The notes below the pieces were generated by a model, which did not search any database, was not told the DNA's origin, and saw nothing but the letters and a program-made list of their open reading frames with translations. The position numbers were made by a program, and so were the translations under genes. From Escherichia coli (GTDB lineage Bacteria; Pseudomonadota; Gammaproteobacteria; Enterobacterales; Enterobacteriaceae), in NCBI RefSeq assembly GCF_036503815.1, contig NZ_AP027764.1, forward strand, positions 2,046,001 through 2,110,000: 64,000 bases of DNA. The letters run 5' to 3'. Below are positions 30,701 to 38,748 of the stretch, one piece after another; within the stretch, counting starts at the first letter, position 1, and the number at the start of each line of letters is the position of its first letter.

Positions 30701-31155
30701 GTCAGATTAAGGGGAAACTGTCAGCCAATCAGATTGAAGGCGATATTGTCAAAACGGTCAGCAAGTCTTTCCCCCGCACGAACAGTTATGCCAGTGGCAC
30801 CATCACGGTAAGAATCAGTGATGATCAGAAATTTGACCGGCAGGTCATGATACCGCCAGTGTTATTCCGCGGTGGTAAGCATGAGAATTTCAACAGTAAT
30901 AACCAACAGTCATACTGGTATTCAACCTGCCGGTTAAGAGTGACCCGCAATGGTCAGGAGATTTTTAATCAGTCCACGACGGATGCTCAGGGCGTATTTT
31001 CCTCAGTTATAGATATGACTGCCGGACAGGGGACGCTGACACTGACATTCACCGTATCTTCATCAGGAGCGAATAACTGGACACCAACAACCAGTATCAG
31101 CGATCTGCTGGTTGTGGTGATGAAAAAATCCACAGCAGGTATCAGTATCAGCTGA
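27757..31155 (+). CDS. J: Central tail fibre / host specificity protein gpJ
   Basis: 1132 aa, the same length as lambda J. N-terminal baseplate hub part, two fibronectin-III-like regions (about 605-790), and a C-terminal receptor-binding region (from about 980). Lambda J binds LamB through the last 150 residues. Those here (SFPRTNSYASGTITVRI, KHENFNSNNQQSYWY) look different, so another receptor is likely. Confidence 0.95.
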   Translation: MGKGSSKGHTPREAKDNLKSTQLLSVIDAISEGPVEGPVDGLKSVLLNSTPVLDTEGNTNISGVTVVFRAGEQEQSPPEGFESSGSETVLGTEVKYDTPITRTITSANIDRLRFTFGVQALVETTSKGDRNPSEVRLLVQIQRNGGWVTEKDITIKGKTSSQYLASVVVDNLPPRPFNIRMRRMTPDSTTDQLQNKTLWSSYTEIIDVKQCYPNTALVGVQVDSEQFGSQKVSRNYHLRGRILQVPSNYNPQTRQYSGIWDGTFKPAYSNNMAWCLWDMLTHPRYGMGKRLGAADVDKWALYVIGQYCDQSVPDGFGGTEPRITCNAYLTTQRKAWDVLSDFCSAMRCMPVWNGQTLTFVQDRPSDKVWTYNRSNVVMPDDGAPFRYSFSALKDRHNAVEVNWIDPDNGWETATELVEDTQAILRYGRNVTKMDAFGCTSRGQAHRAGLWLIKTELLETQTVDFSVGAEGLRHVPGDVIEICDDDYAGISIGGRVLAVNSQTRTLTLDREITLPSSGTTLISLVDGSGNPVSVEVQSVTDGVKVKVSRVPDGVAGYSVWGLKLPTLRQRLFRCVSIRENDDGTYAITAVQHVPEKEAIVDNGAHFDGDLSGTVNGVTPPAVQHLTAEVTADSGEYQVLARWDTPKVVKGVSFLLRLTVAADDGSERLVSTARTTETTYRFTQLAPGNYRLTVRAVNAWGQQGDPASVSFRIAAPAAPSRIELTPGYFQITATPHLAVYDPTVQFEFWFSETRITDIRQVETTARYLGTGLYWIAASINIKPGHDYYFYIRSVNTVGKSAFVEAVGRASDDASGYLDFFKGKITESHLGKELLEKVDLTEDNASKLEQFSKEWKDANDKWNAMWGVKIEQTKDGKHYVAGIGLSMEDTEEGKLSQFLVAANRIAFIDPANGNETPMFVAQGNQIFMNDVFLKRLTAPTITSGGNPPAFSLTPDGKLTAKNADISGSVNANSGTLNNVTINENCQIKGKLSANQIEGDIVKTVSKSFPRTNSYASGTITVRISDDQKFDRQVMIPPVLFRGGKHENFNSNNQQSYWYSTCRLRVTRNGQEIFNQSTTDAQGVFSSVIDMTAGQGTLTLTFTVSSSGANNWTPTTSISDLLVVVMKKSTAGISIS

Positions 31156-31173
31156 ATTTTATAACCCAGAACG

Positions 31174-31197
31174 GGCGTCAGAAATGACGCCTTTTTT
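31174..31197 (+). terminator. Terminator after J
   Basis: GGCGTCA-GAAA-TGACGCC with a six-T run. Confidence 0.8.
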
Positions 31198-31221
31198 ATT
31201 GCAGAAAAGCGAGAGGTAATT

Positions 31222-31821
31222 ATGCGTAAACTTTATGCCGCCATTTTGTCCGCAGCCATTTGTCTGGCCGTATCCGGTGCGCCTGCATGGGCGTCTGAAC
31301 ATCAGTCCACGCTGAGCGCGGGGTATCTTCATGCCCGGACGAACGTTCCCGGCAGTGATGATCTGAACGGGATTAACGTGAAATACCGTTATGAGTTTAC
31401 GGACACACTGGGGATGGTGACGTCGTTCAGCTATGCAGGAGACAAGAATCGCCAGCTCACCCATTACAGCGATACCCGCTGGCATGAAGATTCCGTGCGT
31501 AACCGCTGGTTCAGCGTGATGGCGGGGCCGTCTGTACGCGTGAATGAATGGTTCAGCGCGTATGCGATGGCAGGCGTGGCTTACAGCCGTGTGTCGACTT
31601 TTTCCGGGGATTATCTCCGCGTAACTGACAACAAGGGAAAAAGGCACGACGTGCTGACCGGAAGTGATGACGCTCGCCACAGTAACACCTCTCTGGCGTG
31701 GGGAGCTGGCGTGCAGTTTAACCCGACCGAATCCGTGGCCGTTGATGTCGCTTATGAAGGCTCCGGCAGTGGCGACTGGCGCACTGACGGGTTCATCGTT
31801 GGTGTCGGTTATAAGTTCTGA
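31222..31821 (+). CDS. lom: Outer membrane protein Lom (Ail/OmpX family)
   Basis: 199 aa. Signal peptide of about 23 residues (ends PAWA), then an eight-stranded barrel pattern ending in the aromatic terminus GVGYKF. Lom is expressed from the prophage and its family includes Ail and PagC, linked to adhesion and serum resistance. Own terminators on both sides. Confidence 0.92.
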   Translation: MRKLYAAILSAAICLAVSGAPAWASEHQSTLSAGYLHARTNVPGSDDLNGINVKYRYEFTDTLGMVTSFSYAGDKNRQLTHYSDTRWHEDSVRNRWFSVMAGPSVRVNEWFSAYAMAGVAYSRVSTFSGDYLRVTDNKGKRHDVLTGSDDARHSNTSLAWGAGVQFNPTESVAVDVAYEGSGSGDWRTDGFIVGVGYKF

Positions 31822-31847
31822 TTAGCCAGGTAACACAGTGTTATGAC

Positions 31848-31875
31848 AGCCCGCCGGTTCAGGCGGGCTTTTTTG
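31848..31875 (+). terminator. Terminator after lom
   Basis: AGCCCGCC-GGTTCA-GGCGGGCT hairpin plus T run. Confidence 0.82.
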
Positions 31876-31885
31876 TGGGGTGAAT

Positions 31886-34117
31886 ATGGCAGTAAAGATT
31901 TCAGGTGTACTGAAAGACGGCACAGGAAAACCGGTACAGAACTGCACAATCCAGCTGAAAGCAAAACGTAACAGCACCACGGTGGTGGTGAACACGCTGG
32001 CCTCAGAAAATCCGGATGAAGCCGGGCGTTACAGCATGGACGTTGAGTACGGTCAGTACAGCGTTATTCTGTTGGTGGAAGGATTCCCGCCGTCACATGC
32101 CGGGACCATCACCGTGTATGAAGATTCCCGACCCGGTACGCTGAATGATTTTCTCGGTGCAATGACGGAGGATGATGCCCGTCCGGAGGCTCTGCGCCGT
32201 TTTGAACTGATGGTGGAAGAGGTGGCGCGTAACGCGTCCGCGGTGGTACAGAACACGGCAGCCGCGAAAAAGTCAGCCGGCGATGCCGGCACATCAGCCC
32301 GTGAGGCGGCAACCCATGCGACTGATGCTGCAGATTCAGCACGCGCAGCCAGCACGTCAGCCGGACAGGCCGCGTCGTCGGCTCAGTCAGCGTCTTCCAG
32401 CGAAGGAACGGCATCAGCAAAGGCCACTGAAGCGGAAAAAAGTGCTGCCGCTGCAGAGTCCTCAAAAAGCGCGGCGGCCACCAGTGCCGGTGCGGCGAAA
32501 ACATCAGAAACGAATGCCGAAGCCAGTGCCACCGCCGCCGGAAAATCGGCAGAAAGTGCTGCTTCGTCTGCTTCAACAGCTACAACGAAGGCCGGCGAAG
32601 CCACTGAACAGGCAACTGCAGCAGCGAGGTCTGCTTCTGCCGCGAAGACATCCGAGACGAACGCGAAAGCGTCGGAAACCCGTGCAGAATCCTCAGAAAC
32701 GGCAGCTGCATCGTCCGCCAGTTCGGCGGCATCATCGGCATCATCTGCGTCTGCTTCAAAAGATGAGGCGACCAGACAGGCGTCAGCAGCGAGGGGCAGC
32801 GCCACGACGGCATCCACGAAGGCGACAGAGGCAGCTGGTAGTGCGACAGCGGCAGCTCAGAGCAAGAGTACGGCGGAATCTGCAGCAACGCGCGCCGAGA
32901 CAGCGGCAAAACGGGCAGAGGATATTGCATCCGCCGTGGCGCTTGAAGATGCGAGTACGACGAGAAAGGGGATAGTGCAGCTCAGCAGTGCGACCGACAG
33001 TACATCTGAAACACTTGCTGCGACCCCATGCGCCGTTAAGGCCGTCATGGATGAGACGAACAAAAAAGCGCCGGCTGAAAGTCCGAATCTGACAGGAACG
33101 CCGACCGCGCCGACGGCATCACAGGGCACAAACAATACGCAGATTGCTACGACTGCTTACGTACGGGCTGCTATATCCGCATTGGCCGGTTCATCACCAG
33201 AAGCCCTTGATACCCTTAATGAGCTTGCGGCAGCACTTGGCAATGACCCTAACTTTGCGACAACAATGATAAATGCGCTGGCCGGGAAACAGCCTCTTGA
33301 CGCAACGTTAACTGCGCTGGCAGGGCTTACCACGGCGAAAAATAAATTACCGTATTTTACGGAAAATGATGCCGCCAGCCTGACAGAACTGACTCAGACT
33401 GGCAGGGATATTCTGGCAAAAAACTCAGCTGCAGAAGTTCGTGAATACCTCGGGCTGGAAGAGAGTTCGCCCTTTCCTGCAGGAGCTCCCGTTCCGTGGC
33501 CATCAGATACCGTTCCGTCTGGTTATGCTCTGATGCAGGGGCAGACTTTTGACAAATCTGCATACCCGAAACTTGCAGTCGCTTATCCGTCAGGCGTGAT
33601 CCCTGATATGCGTGGCTGGACGATTAAGGGCAAACCTGCCAGTGGTCGGGCCGTATTGTCTCAGGAACAGGACGGCATTAAATCGCACACCCACAGCGCC
33701 AGCGCATCCAGTACGGATTTGGGGACGAAAACCACATCGTCGTTTGATTACGGCACTAAATCCACGAATAACACCGGGGCGCATACGCACAGTGTGAGCG
33801 GTACAGCCGCAAGTGCCGGAAACCATACTCATAGTGTCACAGGTGCATCAGCAGTCACCCAGTGGTCACAAAATGGGTCTGTACATAAGGTAGTGTCTGC
33901 GGCCAGTGTGAATACAAGTGCTGCAGGAGCGCACACTCATAGTGTCAGCGGCACAGCTGCATCTGCAGGTGCTCACGCACATACTGTCGGTATTGGTGCA
34001 CACACGCACTCCGTTGCGATTGGTTCACATGGACACACCATCACCGTTAACGCTGCGGGTAACGCGGAAAACACCGTCAAAAACATCGCATTTAACTATA
34101 TTGTGAGGCTTGCATGA
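31886..34117 (+). CDS. stf: Side tail fibre protein Stf
   Basis: 743 aa from ATG 31886 (MAVKISGVLKDGTGKPVQNC). N-terminal attachment domain as lambda Stf; long Ala/Ser/Thr/Lys-rich repeat shaft (about 110-360) predicted trimeric coiled coil; P2-H-like segment (about 400-530); conserved end (PSGYALMQGQTFDKSAYPKL) and six or more H-x-H metal-binding repeats (AHTHSV type). The shaft is shorter than in Ur-lambda. Primary receptor contact. ATGA overlap with the macro-domain gene. Confidence 0.93.
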   Translation: MAVKISGVLKDGTGKPVQNCTIQLKAKRNSTTVVVNTLASENPDEAGRYSMDVEYGQYSVILLVEGFPPSHAGTITVYEDSRPGTLNDFLGAMTEDDARPEALRRFELMVEEVARNASAVVQNTAAAKKSAGDAGTSAREAATHATDAADSARAASTSAGQAASSAQSASSSEGTASAKATEAEKSAAAAESSKSAAATSAGAAKTSETNAEASATAAGKSAESAASSASTATTKAGEATEQATAAARSASAAKTSETNAKASETRAESSETAAASSASSAASSASSASASKDEATRQASAARGSATTASTKATEAAGSATAAAQSKSTAESAATRAETAAKRAEDIASAVALEDASTTRKGIVQLSSATDSTSETLAATPCAVKAVMDETNKKAPAESPNLTGTPTAPTASQGTNNTQIATTAYVRAAISALAGSSPEALDTLNELAAALGNDPNFATTMINALAGKQPLDATLTALAGLTTAKNKLPYFTENDAASLTELTQTGRDILAKNSAAEVREYLGLEESSPFPAGAPVPWPSDTVPSGYALMQGQTFDKSAYPKLAVAYPSGVIPDMRGWTIKGKPASGRAVLSQEQDGIKSHTHSASASSTDLGTKTTSSFDYGTKSTNNTGAHTHSVSGTAASAGNHTHSVTGASAVTQWSQNGSVHKVVSAASVNTSAAGAHTHSVSGTAASAGAHAHTVGIGAHTHSVAIGSHGHTITVNAAGNAENTVKNIAFNYIVRLA

Positions 34118-35004
34118 TTACGCTCATTCTTTCTGCACCAGTAACAGAAATGGCTGAAGCATTTAATCGGGTATTTGCAAACGCAGATAATGTGAATATT
34201 GTCGGAAAGCCATTTGAAACAATCAGAGAATTTGACTGCATGGTAAGTGCGGCAAATAGTTTCGGCCTGATGGATGGCGGTGTTGATGCCGCCATTACCG
34301 CATTCTTCGGTACTCAGTTACAGTCCCGCGTTCAGAATCATATTCTTCGTGAATATTTAGGCGAACAGCCTGTAGGTTCTGCATTTGTTATTGAAACGGG
34401 GAATAATCATCACCCCTGGCTGGTACACGCGCCAACCATGCGTGTTCCACTGACAATTGACGGAACAGACGCTGTATATAACGCCACGTGGGCCGCTTTA
34501 CTTGCCATCTTTCAGCACAATAAAAATGCAACGACAGACAGGAAAATAAAGACGGTGGTATTCCCTGCAATGGGGGCCGGATGTGGTCAGGTGCCGTTTG
34601 AAAGCGTTGCCCGGCAAATGAAGCAGGCATGGGATAACTTTAATAAGAAAACAGAATCAATTAACTGGGAATACGCACACTCCCGCCAGTCGGCAGTATT
34701 TGGCACATATGCATACTGTCCGGGTAATTCTGTTTGCCGTTATGCGGATACTAAATATATTGGATGCGGCGATTACCGGACGTATTGCTCACGTTCCGGG
34801 CAGGTCTGTATTAGCCATGTGCATCAGGCTGATGACGTGCTGACTAATAATCGCTCTCGCCCTGATTCGCATACACACCGGTTTAATCCAGAAAATCCCG
34901 TAGGCAATCTCACCTCTGGCGCACACAGCCACGGAAGCAGCATCGTTATTGGTGCTCACACCCATACGCTCAATAAACAATATTCTGTCTCTGATATTAA
35001 GTAG
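34114..35004 (+). CDS. Macro-domain protein with tail-fibre-like HxH end
   Basis: 296 aa, ATGA overlap with stf. Residues 1-190 form a macro domain: SAANSFGLMDGGVDAAITAF (ADP-ribose-type loop), then VFPAMGAGCGQVPFESVARQ. Macro domains bind or hydrolyse ADP-ribose derivatives. Residues 195-245 are Cys-rich (CPGNSVCRYADTKYIGCGDY). The last 50 residues (SHTHRF, SGAHSHGSS, GAHTHTLNK) copy the HxH tip motif of Stf, which binds iron in fibre tips. It may therefore be a virion protein, or an enzyme fused to fibre debris. Followed by tfa. Confidence 0.78.
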   Translation: MITLILSAPVTEMAEAFNRVFANADNVNIVGKPFETIREFDCMVSAANSFGLMDGGVDAAITAFFGTQLQSRVQNHILREYLGEQPVGSAFVIETGNNHHPWLVHAPTMRVPLTIDGTDAVYNATWAALLAIFQHNKNATTDRKIKTVVFPAMGAGCGQVPFESVARQMKQAWDNFNKKTESINWEYAHSRQSAVFGTYAYCPGNSVCRYADTKYIGCGDYRTYCSRSGQVCISHVHQADDVLTNNRSRPDSHTHRFNPENPVGNLTSGAHSHGSSIVIGAHTHTLNKQYSVSDIK

Positions 35005-35014
35005 AGGTGAAAAC

Positions 35015-35599
35015 ATGGATTTCAGAATGAGTGAACAACCACGGACCATAACAATTTATAATCTGCTGGCCGGAACTAATGAATTTATTGGTGAAGGTGA
35101 TGCATACATTCCACCTCATACAGGTCTGCCAGCAAACAGTACCGATATTGCACCGCCAGATATTCCGGCTGGCTTTGTGGCTGTTTTCAACAGTGATGAG
35201 GCATCGTGGCATCTCGTTGAAGACCATCGGGGTAAAACCGTCTATGACGTGGCTTCCGGCGACGCGTTATTTATTTCTGAACTTGGCCCATTACCGGAAA
35301 ATGTTACCTGGTTGTCGCCGGAAGGGGAATATCAGAAGTGGAACGGCACAGCCTGGGTGAAAGATGCAGAAGCAGAAAAACTGTTCCGGATCCGGGAGGC
35401 GGAAGAAACAAAAAACAGCCTGATGCAGGTAGCCAGTGAGCATATTGCGCCGCTTCAGGATGCTGCAGATCTGGAAATCGCAACGGAGGAAGAGACCTCG
35501 TTGCTGGAAGCCTGGAAAAAGTATCGGGTGTTGCTGAACCGTGTTGATACATCAACTGCACCTGATATTGAGTGGCCTACGAACCCTGTCAGGGAGTAA
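35015..35599 (+). CDS. tfa: Tail fibre assembly protein Tfa
   Basis: 194 aa from ATG 35015 (AGAGGTG upstream). Typical Tfa layout: N-terminal beta part, WLSPEGEYQKWNGTAWVKD block near residue 105, and a helical C-terminus ending in DIEWPTNPVRE. It acts as a chaperone for Stf folding. Its last 144 bp before the final codons are repeated exactly at 36483. Confidence 0.93.
   Translation: MDFRMSEQPRTITIYNLLAGTNEFIGEGDAYIPPHTGLPANSTDIAPPDIPAGFVAVFNSDEASWHLVEDHRGKTVYDVASGDALFISELGPLPENVTWLSPEGEYQKWNGTAWVKDAEAEKLFRIREAEETKNSLMQVASEHIAPLQDAADLEIATEEETSLLEAWKKYRVLLNRVDTSTAPDIEWPTNPVRE
35434..35577 (+). repeat. 144-bp direct repeat, copy 1 (3' part of tfa)
   Basis: Starts CAGTGAGCATATTGCG and ends GATATTGAGTGGCC. 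Identical base for base to 36483-36626. The flanks on both sides differ. Confidence 0.95.
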
Positions 35600-35613
35600 T
35601 CATTGGGATTATG

Positions 35614-35646
35614 CCGCAGCACGTCGTATGCAAGAACGTGCTGCGG
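35614..35646 (+). terminator. Hairpin terminator after tfa
   Basis: CCGCAGCACGT / ACGTGCTGCGG, 11 bp, then TTGG and a T-rich tract. It shares the core GTATGCAA...GCGGTTGG with the hairpin after cdtC (39327). Confidence 0.7.
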
Positions 35647-35653
35647 TTGGATG

Positions 35654-36310
35654 CTATTTTTTCCCTGAAGCGGAAAACATTACTACAGTACCTTGAACCT
35701 TGGTTTTAACATTCTCGAAATGCTCTGAGAGTATATGTGTTAAGCCTTCTTCGGAATCTTTTGTATTTGAAAAGATGCCTTTCTGATTGTAAATGCGCAT
35801 CAGTTTTTGACCGAAGCTATTGTGCACAACTCCATCGCCAAGAATTGTGGCTCCGTATAGAGTTCCATCGTCAGTTAAGGCCTGCGCCGCATTGCGTATT
35901 ACACAGCTTTTTGTAGATATATTTCCAGGCAGGCAGTGAAGAAGGTAAAACATGGAAATGGAATCAAATTGACCATGTAACGCCGCGGGATAAGGTTCAA
36001 AAACATCATGGCTAATTTTATGTTTAATTTTTGATTCCCCAGCCCTTGTAGATGCCGCGTTCAGGCTAGCTTCGTTCAAATCCATTAAAGATATCAGACT
36101 ACTCTCAGGTACGTGAGTAAGGTAAAACCCAGTTCCAACACCAATATCCAGATGGTTGTTACCTAAATGTTCCAGAAAGTGTGGAAGAAGGTGTTCCTTT
36201 GTAGGACATCCCCATGCAAGCCGATTTGATACTCCCAAAACCCACCAGTCATAAAGCTTTAGGGTAAGTGGTGTGTAAATTTTAGCCCCATCATCTGTGT
36301 TTTTTTTCAT
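35654..36310 (-). CDS. Class I SAM-dependent methyltransferase (moron)
   Basis: 218 aa from the ATG at 36310, preceded by GGTGAAATTA; an ATG four codons upstream (36322) is the alternative. Motif I LDIGVGTGFYL (SAM binding), acidic motif II ISLMDLNE, and a later ISMFYLLHCLPG motif typical of class I methyltransferases acting on small molecules. Substrate unknown. It is AT-rich and runs opposite to the tail genes, inserted between two copies of the tfa end: a moron. Confidence 0.75.
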   Translation of the reverse strand: MKKNTDDGAKIYTPLTLKLYDWWVLGVSNRLAWGCPTKEHLLPHFLEHLGNNHLDIGVGTGFYLTHVPESSLISLMDLNEASLNAASTRAGESKIKHKISHDVFEPYPAALHGQFDSISMFYLLHCLPGNISTKSCVIRNAAQALTDDGTLYGATILGDGVVHNSFGQKLMRIYNQKGIFSNTKDSEEGLTHILSEHFENVKTKVQGTVVMFSASGKK

Positions 36311-36378
36311 TAATTTCACCATGTTATAGTTTTATTTGTGAATTAAATCAATTATGGCGATGAATTACAAGGGGTTAA

Positions 36379-36633
36379 ATGCTGCCGCAGCATAGCGATA
36401 TTGAAATAGCCTGGTATGCTTCGATACAGCAGGAGCCGAATGGCTGGAAGACCGTCACCACACAGTTCTACATCCAGGAATTCAGTGAGCATATTGCGCC
36501 GCTTCAGGATGCTGCAGATCTGGAAATCGCAACGGAGGAAGAGACCTCGTTGCTGGAAGCCTGGAAAAAGTATCGGGTGTTGCTGAACCGTGTTGATACA
36601 TCAACTGCACCTGATATTGAGTGGCCGACTTAA
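36379..36633 (+). pseudogene. Truncated second tfa-type gene
   Basis: 84 codons. The first 35 (MLPQHSDIEIAWYASIQQEP...) belong to another fibre-assembly or small tail protein. The last 48 are the exact tfa C-terminus encoded by the repeat copy at 36483. The result is a short hybrid ending at TAA just after DIEWPT. Such fragments are common at lambdoid right ends. Probably not functional, though the frame is open. Confidence 0.65.
36483..36626 (+). repeat. 144-bp direct repeat, copy 2
   Basis: Identical to 35434-35577. Together the copies bracket the methyltransferase moron, about 1,050 bp apart. Confidence 0.95.
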
Positions 36634-36681
36634 CCTGCAGAGTAATCAACAGCACAGGGATGATATTTTGTGCTTGAAGTG

Positions 36682-36711
36682 CCTCCCCGACCATTCAGAT
36701 AGTCGGGGAGG
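36682..36711. terminator. Strong hairpin downstream of the tfa fragment
   Basis: CCTCCCCGAC / GTCGGGGAGG, 10 bp with a 10-base loop. No T run follows; it may act as a transcript end or barrier ahead of the cdt region. Confidence 0.5.
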
Positions 36712-37216
36712 GGGGTATTGGGATTATACGCAATCAGTTTTAGTTAAAGACCGAAGCTCTCGAAAAATCTTTCTCCAAAACCAGAATGCAATTGATTGAT
36801 TTTGATAGGATCTATAACGCCGTTACCTTAAACGGCAAAATCACTCAAAAACAAACCTAATATATTGAATAAAAAGGATTAATCATCTAATTCGCTCACC
36901 TTCTGCGAAATAATATAGTCATTTATACCAGGCTGGTCTTATGCATACACCTAAATAGGTATATTACGTAATGAAACAGACAGGCGAGTATCTACTGAAC
37001 CGTAGATGTTATGGTCATATTGCATAGTTTTTGGGGAATGTAAAGAATTATATTTGAGTATGCTGTTAGCAACCTGATAAATAATAACGGGCGTTATAAT
37101 AAACTTGTTTTTTGTTCTGGTTTTACATTTTCTCATTAATCTTGTTAGTAATATTTTCGTTGCTTTGTTGTTTCTATTTTTTTATAAAGAAGAGGTGGTG
37201 CAGAGGAGGAAATACA
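36712..37216. other. AT-rich region upstream of cdtA
   Basis: No gene supported. Very AT-rich, as expected for an H-NS-silenced virulence promoter. The cdt promoter should lie here, but several TATAAT-like words make a single choice unsafe. An in-frame upstream start for cdtA at 37112 would add a hydrophobic stretch but lacks a ribosome site. Confidence 0.5.
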
Positions 37217-37930
37217 GTGGATAAAAAACTAATTGCATTTTTGTGCACACTTATAATTACTGGTTGCTCGAATGGGATCGGAGATTCACCTTCCCCTCCG
37301 GGAAAAAATGTAGAATTGGTTGGAATCCCTGGACAAGGTATTGCAGTGACTTCAAACGGTGCAACTCCAACACTTGGAGCCAACAACACTGATTTTCCTG
37401 AAGTTTCAATAATGAGCACTGGTGGAGCGCTGCTTACTATTTGGGCCAGACCTGTTCGTAACTGGCTTTGGGGGTATACTCCTTTTGATTCAGTAAATTT
37501 TGGTGAGAATCGGAACTGGAAGGTTGTGGATGGTAAAGATGCCGGCACAGTGAAATTTGTTAATGTTGCCCAGGGGACTTGCATGGAGGCTTTTAAAAAC
37601 GGGGTGATACATAATACCTGTGATGATAACTCGTTATCTCAGGAGTTTCAGTTACTGCCTTCTACTAATGGTAATGTGCTTATAAGAAGTAGTGCCTTGC
37701 AGACGTGTATAAGAGCAGACTATTTAAGCAGAACTATACTGTCACCGTTTGCTTTTACAATCACCCTTGAGAAATGCCCTGGTGCAAAAGAAGAAACGCA
37801 AGAAATGCTATGGGCAATAAGTCCACCTGTCAGAGCGGCAAAACCAAATCTGATTAAGCCAGAGTTAAGACCATTCAGACCATTACCAATTCCACCTCAC
37901 GACAAACCTGATGGAATGGAGGGAGTATGA
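37217..37930 (+). CDS. cdtA: Cytolethal distending toxin subunit A
   Basis: 237 aa from GTG 37217, with AGAGGAGG just upstream; this gives a proper lipoprotein signal, AFLCTLIITGC, with lipobox ITGC. The mature part has a ricin-B-like lectin fold: NWKVVDGKDAGTVKFVNVAQ, GTCMEAF, QEFQLLPS, CIRADY. It ends in a proline-rich tail (RPFRPLPIPPHDKPDG). CdtA with CdtC binds the target cell surface and delivers CdtB. The length equals CDT-I CdtA as I remember it. ATGA overlap with cdtB. Confidence 0.95.
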   Translation: MDKKLIAFLCTLIITGCSNGIGDSPSPPGKNVELVGIPGQGIAVTSNGATPTLGANNTDFPEVSIMSTGGALLTIWARPVRNWLWGYTPFDSVNFGENRNWKVVDGKDAGTVKFVNVAQGTCMEAFKNGVIHNTCDDNSLSQEFQLLPSTNGNVLIRSSALQTCIRADYLSRTILSPFAFTITLEKCPGAKEETQEMLWAISPPVRAAKPNLIKPELRPFRPLPIPPHDKPDGMEGV

Positions 37931-38748
37931 AAAAATTATTATTCCTGTTAATGATTTTGCCGGGTATTTCTTTTGCAGATTTAAGCGATTTTAAAGTTGC
38001 AACCTGGAATTTGCAAGGTTCAAATGCACCGACAGAAAATAAATGGAACACACATGTCCGACAACTTGTTACGGGAAGTGGTGCTGTTGATATCCTGATG
38101 GTTCAGGAGGCAGGGGCAGTACCAGCTTCTGCAACGTTGACTGAGCGAGAATTTAGCACTCCCGGTATTCCAATGAATGAGTATATCTGGAATACCGGAA
38201 CCAATAGTCGTCCACAGGAGTTGTTTATATATTTCTCACGTGTTGATGCATTCGCTAACAGAGTAAATCTTGCGATTGTTTCAAACAGAAGAGCTGATGA
38301 GGTGATTGTATTACCTCCTCCAACTGTTGTATCACGACCGATCATCGGCATTAGAATTGGTAATGATGTTTTCTTCTCAACCCATGCATTGGCGAATCGA
38401 GGCGTGGATTCAGGAGCAATTGTAAATAGTGTTTTTGAGTTCTTCAACAGACAAACGGATCCTATAAGACAGGCCGCTAACTGGATGATTGCAGGAGATT
38501 TTAACCGTTCACCGGCTACACTATTTTCAACTCTTGAACCAGGGATTCGTAATCATGTAAATATTATTGCTCCACCAGATCCAACGCAAGCCAGTGGTGG
38601 TGTTCTTGATTATGCGGTAGTTGGAAATTCAGTGAGCTTTGTACTTCCTCTGTTGAGGGCCTCGTTGTTATTCGGATTATTAAGAGGGCAAATTGCCTCT
38701 GATCACTTTCCGGTTGGCTTTATTCCTGGAAGAGGAGCAAGAAGATGA
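37927..38748 (+). CDS. cdtB: Cytolethal distending toxin catalytic subunit B
   Basis: 273 aa. Sec signal MKKLLFLLMILPGISFA, then a DNase I-like nuclease: ATWNLQGSN, Glu61 in VQEAG, His153 in STHALANRG, Asp191 and Asn193 in GDFNRSP, Asp259-His260 in SDHFP. All catalytic and metal residues are present, so it is predicted active. CdtB enters the nucleus of host cells and damages DNA, giving G2/M arrest and distension. Coupled by ATGA at both ends. Confidence 0.97.
   Translation: MKKLLFLLMILPGISFADLSDFKVATWNLQGSNAPTENKWNTHVRQLVTGSGAVDILMVQEAGAVPASATLTEREFSTPGIPMNEYIWNTGTNSRPQELFIYFSRVDAFANRVNLAIVSNRRADEVIVLPPPTVVSRPIIGIRIGNDVFFSTHALANRGVDSGAIVNSVFEFFNRQTDPIRQAANWMIAGDFNRSPATLFSTLEPGIRNHVNIIAPPDPTQASGGVLDYAVVGNSVSFVLPLLRASLLFGLLRGQIASDHFPVGFIPGRGARR

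Noticed and set aside
32200..32960. Repetitive DNA that might suggest a CRISPR or tandem array
   Set aside because: It is degenerate codon-level repetition encoding the Stf coiled-coil shaft; there are no regular spacers.
32283..32975. 230-codon Arg/Pro/Gln-rich plus frame inside stf
   Set aside because: Out-of-frame reading of the Ala/Ser repeat shaft of Stf.
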